DNA from: JAAYFJ01 sp964344295
GTDB taxonomy: Bacteria > Bacillota > Clostridia > Tissierellales > Peptoniphilaceae
Direction of reading: 5' to 3'
DNA: 64,000 nt
NCBI GenBank assembly: GCA_964344295.1
Contig: CAYFMR010000002.1
Span: 1 to 64,000 of the forward strand
The translations under genes were made by a program, and so were the position numbers. Positions 61,416 through 64,000 of this stretch are shown here, one piece after another (the stretch's first letter is position 1; every line of letters starts with the position of its first letter). The notes beneath the pieces were generated by a model. That model searched no databases. It worked only from the letters and a program-made list of their open reading frames with translations, and had not been told where the DNA came from.

Positions 61416-62395
61416 TATTTTGCATATTCCGGTTTTTTGTCTAAGTAATGAGTTGCATGCATAAAACGAACTGTTCCCGTCACAGAACGCAAGATCAAAG
61501 TCTCTGTCTCTGCTACATTATTACCTAAGTAATGAACGCCTTTTAAAAGTTCTCCATTGGAAACGCCTGTAGCTGAAAAGACCACGTCATCTCCCTTGAC
61601 CAAATCATCCAGCGTATAGATTTCATCCAATTTAGCACCCATTTCATGGCATCGTTTAATCTCTTCTTCTGTTTGCGGTGCTAGTTTTCCTTGGAAATCA
61701 CCACGCATGCACTTCAAGGCTGCAGCGGCTAAGACGCCTTCCGGAGCACCACCGCGACCCATCATTAAATCCACTCCTGTGTGATCAAAGCATGTGGCAA
61801 TGGCACTCATCACGTCACCATCGCTAATCATTTTAATGCGAGCACCAGCCTCTCGAATTTCCTTCACTAATTGGTCATGACGTTCCCTTTCCAAAACGGA
61901 TACCGTAATATCGGAAACATCCTTGCCTAACGCTTTTGCCACGCGGCGAATATTTTTCTCCGGCGAGTCATTGATGTTAATGGCTCCTGCTGCTCGAGGA
62001 CCGCAGGCAATTTTATCCATATACATATCCGGTGCATGAAGCATGCAACCACGCGGAGCCACCGCTACGACGGAAATAGCATTGGGTAGCCCTTTGGCAA
62101 TGGATGTCGTCCCGTCTAAGGGGTCAACGGCAATATCTACCAACGGAACACCCTCCTCTTCCCGATTGCCAATTTTTTCACCGATATAGAGCATGGGAGC
62201 TTCATCCATCTCCCCTTCCCCAATGACGACGATGCCGTCAATATCCACGGTGTCAAACATACGGCGCATAGCATCAACAGCAGCACCGTCTGCTCCATTT
62301 TTATCTCCGCGTCCTAAGTATTTGCCACTGGCCAATGCCGCAGCTTCTGTCACACGGCCTAAGTTGACCGGTAAATTTCGATCCATGATTTCCAT
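61415..62395 (-). CDS. glpX: Fructose-1,6-bisphosphatase class II
   Basis: A 326-residue Li-sensitive phosphatase-fold enzyme, the gluconeogenic FBPase of many Firmicutes. Motifs: GEGEMDEAPMLYIG, DIAVDPLDGTTSIAKG (metal and phosphate) and GRGGAPEGVLAAAALKCM. It follows the aldolase-type gene by 4 nt. Confidence 0.94.
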   Translation of the reverse strand: MEIMDRNLPVNLGRVTEAAALASGKYLGRGDKNGADGAAVDAMRRMFDTVDIDGIVVIGEGEMDEAPMLYIGEKIGNREEEGVPLVDIAVDPLDGTTSIAKGLPNAISVVAVAPRGCMLHAPDMYMDKIACGPRAAGAININDSPEKNIRRVAKALGKDVSDITVSVLERERHDQLVKEIREAGARIKMISDGDVMSAIATCFDHTGVDLMMGRGGAPEGVLAAAALKCMRGDFQGKLAPQTEEEIKRCHEMGAKLDEIYTLDDLVKGDDVVFSATGVSNGELLKGVHYLGNNVAETETLILRSVTGTVRFMHATHYLDKKPEYAK

Positions 62396-62399
62396 TTGC

Positions 62400-63053
62400 C
62401 TACCTTTCCCCTCGTTTTACAGATTCCCAATCACGTAAAAAACGTTCGATTCCCGCATCAGTTAACGGATGCTTTAACATCTGTAAAAACACCTGATAGG
62501 GAATGGTTCCCACATGAGCTCCGGCTTTCGCCACTTCCACCACGTGCATAGGGTGGCGAAGAGACGCTGCAATGATTTCCGTTTGTATGTGGTGTGTTAC
62601 AAAGATTGCGACGATTTCTTTGATTAAGTTGATTCCATGAGAGCTGATGTCATCCAGACGACCCACAAAGGGACTGACGTAGGAAGCTCCCGCTCTTGCG
62701 GCCAAGAGAGCCTGTGATGGCGTGAAGACTAGCGTGACATTCGTCTTAATTCCCAGGGATTTTAATTCGTTTGTCGCATAAAGACCATCGGCGGTCATGG
62801 GTACCTTAATGATCACATTTTCATGGATTTGGGCTAAGGCCGTGGCCTCCGCCACCATGTCCGGGCCTTTCGTCGACACTACTTCAGCACTGATGGGACC
62901 ATCGACAATGGAAGCGATTTCTCGAATCACTTCAGCAAAATCACGCCCCTCTTTTGCTACTAAACTGGGGTTCGTCGTGACCCCGTCCAGTACACCCCAA
63001 GCATGAATGGCTCTGATCTCGTCTACATTGGCCGTGTCAATAAATAATTTCAT
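62400..63053 (-). CDS. Fructose-6-phosphate aldolase/transaldolase (TalC type)
   Basis: A 217-residue short transaldolase-family enzyme: MKLFIDTANVDEIRA, DGVTTNPSLVAKEG, Schiff-base Lys in NVIIKVPMTADG, and the C-terminal GAHVGTIPYQVF. It could be a fructose-6-phosphate aldolase or a true transaldolase; the two cannot be told apart by eye. It lies between fba and glpX. Confidence 0.9.
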   Translation of the reverse strand: MKLFIDTANVDEIRAIHAWGVLDGVTTNPSLVAKEGRDFAEVIREIASIVDGPISAEVVSTKGPDMVAEATALAQIHENVIIKVPMTADGLYATNELKSLGIKTNVTLVFTPSQALLAARAGASYVSPFVGRLDDISSHGINLIKEIVAIFVTHHIQTEIIAASLRHPMHVVEVAKAGAHVGTIPYQVFLQMLKHPLTDAGIERFLRDWESVKRGER

Positions 63054-63062
63054 GGCAAGTTC

Positions 63063-63920
63063 CTATAAAAAGGCCTTGTGGGCAGATCCGAAAACTTGGA
63101 TTTTTTCCTTCACAACTTCCTTCATGGCTTCTCTAGCCGGTCCCAAGATCTTGCGCGGGTCAATTTCGTCTGGTTTTGTCGCCACGACTTCTTTCACCGC
63201 TTTAGCAAAGCTGGCTCGGATGTCCGTATCTATGTTAATTTTGCAAATGCCACATTTCACAGCTTCTTCCAAAGCTTCGTAGGGTACACCGCTGGAACCG
63301 TGAAGGACTAATGGCACACTCACTTTTTCACGAATCGCTCTGATACGATCAAAGTCAATTTTAGGTTCGCCCTTATACACACCATGTGCAGTACCCACTG
63401 CGATGGCCAACGAATCCACTCCAGTCTGCTCCACAAAGTATTGCGCTTCATCCGGGTCAGTAAACGTCGCTTCCCTATCTGAGACCGTAATGTGGTCTTC
63501 AGTGCCGCCGATTTTTCCCAGTTCCGCTTCCACGGACACATCTACAGCATGGGCAATCTCTACCACGCGTTGACTAAAGGCGATGTTTTCTTCCAACGCA
63601 AATCGTGAGCCGTCAATCATGACAGATGAAAAACCATGGCGAATGCACTTGATCACTTCTGGAAAATCTGTCCCGTGGTCTAGATGAAGTGCCACCGGTA
63701 CAGACGCTTCTTTCGCTGCCAGAAGGCCTAGTGCGGCGATGTAAGACACCCCGGCATATTTCATACCACCTTGGCTGGCCTGTAAAATCACCGGCGCTTG
63801 CAATTCCTCGGCCGCCTGAATAATTGCCTGCACAATTTCCATGTTGTTCACGTTAAATGCACCGACAGCATAATGGTGTTTTTGAGCATGATCCAGTAAC
63901 GCTTTCCCAGATACGAGCAT
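63063..63920 (-). CDS. fba: Class II fructose-bisphosphate aldolase
   Basis: A 285-residue zinc aldolase. Metal and substrate motifs are ALHLDHGTD, SVEAELGKIGGTED, AVGTAHGVY, LHGSSGVP and NIDTDIR. It catalyses the reversible cleavage of fructose-1,6-bisphosphate and with glpX forms a gluconeogenesis pair. ATG has AAGGAGG upstream. Confidence 0.94.
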   Translation of the reverse strand: MLVSGKALLDHAQKHHYAVGAFNVNNMEIVQAIIQAAEELQAPVILQASQGGMKYAGVSYIAALGLLAAKEASVPVALHLDHGTDFPEVIKCIRHGFSSVMIDGSRFALEENIAFSQRVVEIAHAVDVSVEAELGKIGGTEDHITVSDREATFTDPDEAQYFVEQTGVDSLAIAVGTAHGVYKGEPKIDFDRIRAIREKVSVPLVLHGSSGVPYEALEEAVKCGICKINIDTDIRASFAKAVKEVVATKPDEIDPRKILGPAREAMKEVVKEKIQVFGSAHKAFL

Positions 63921-63938
63921 AATGACCTCCTTAGTATC

Positions 63939-64000
63939 TCAATCTTTCACTAGAAGGGCAACAGCTTGAGCTGCGATCCCCTCTTTTCTTCCTACAAAGC
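63939..64000 (-). CDS. ispF: IspF C-terminus, partial (right window edge)
   Basis: Only the last 20 codons are inside the window. FVGRKEGIAAQAVALLVKD matches the C-terminus of 2-C-methyl-D-erythritol 2,4-cyclodiphosphate synthase (GRKEGIAAQAV is the family signature). This indicates the MEP isoprenoid pathway. It ends 18 nt before the fba start codon on the same strand. Confidence 0.8.
   Translation of the reverse strand, partial: FVGRKEGIAAQAVALLVKD

Noticed and set aside
1..64000. CRISPR arrays, tRNA or rRNA genes, insertion sequences, prophage
   Set aside because: No direct-repeat arrays, cloverleaf sequences, rRNA blocks or transposase/integrase frames were seen on either strand.

Overview
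The window looks like chromosomal core DNA of a strictly anaerobic, low-to-medium GC Firmicute, probably in Clostridia. The evidence is a T-box before valS, an FMN riboswitch, AddAB-type recombination genes, a desulfoferrodoxin, a ferredoxin-dependent 2-oxoacid oxidoreductase, DUF1385-prmC-prfA after rpmE, DUF4364, and strong GGAGG ribosome sites. No rRNA, tRNA, CRISPR, prophage or insertion sequence was found. Most genes are on the minus strand in tight, often overlapping operons; the few plus-strand genes are divergent singles or pairs.

1-9.4 kb: a membrane/TPR protein pair, a divergent M29 aminopeptidase, then a minus-strand fermentation block. The block contains an IclR regulator, an OFA-type MFS transporter, a phosphate acyl/butyryltransferase, and a four-subunit 2-oxoacid:ferredoxin oxidoreductase. 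Together these suggest oxidation of branched-chain or other 2-oxoacids to acyl-CoA and acyl-phosphate. 9.4-19.3 kb: RluA-type pseudouridine synthase with lipoate ligase; NAD kinase; a GlsB/YeaQ-type stress membrane protein; the operon FHA-FtsW/RodA-PBP-PepF; and divergently recX followed by a GIY-YIG/DUF523 fusion gene.

18.9-35.5 kb: a long minus-strand series of coupled genes. In transcription order it is an RluD-like synthase, a nucleoside kinase-like protein, glutaminase, ROK kinase, AddB, AddA, ABC exporter, polysaccharide deacetylase, an OmpR-type response regulator, histidine kinase, lipoprotein and small membrane protein. 35.5-38 kb: a single-pass protein with an MltG-like terminal domain, desulfoferrodoxin, a candidate structured RNA with its own terminator, and a lipoprotein gene interrupted by an in-frame TAG.

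38-43.3 kb: FMN-riboswitch-controlled ribD-ribE-ribBA-ribH plus a coupled HAD phosphatase, preceded by rdgB and a phosphodiesterase. 43.3-56.6 kb: DUF4364 regulator-like protein, a heterodimeric ABC exporter, folC, T-box-controlled valS, trpS, an MTA/SAH-deaminase-like amidohydrolase, a DUF3825-like protein and a LUD protein. 56.6-64 kb: FMN-binding lipoprotein, rpmE with the DUF1385-prmC-prfA genes, then fba-fructose-6-phosphate aldolase/transaldolase-glpX with two half-size CHR transporters. The right edge holds the 3' end of ispF. Functions are assigned from recognisable motifs by eye; no database search was run.
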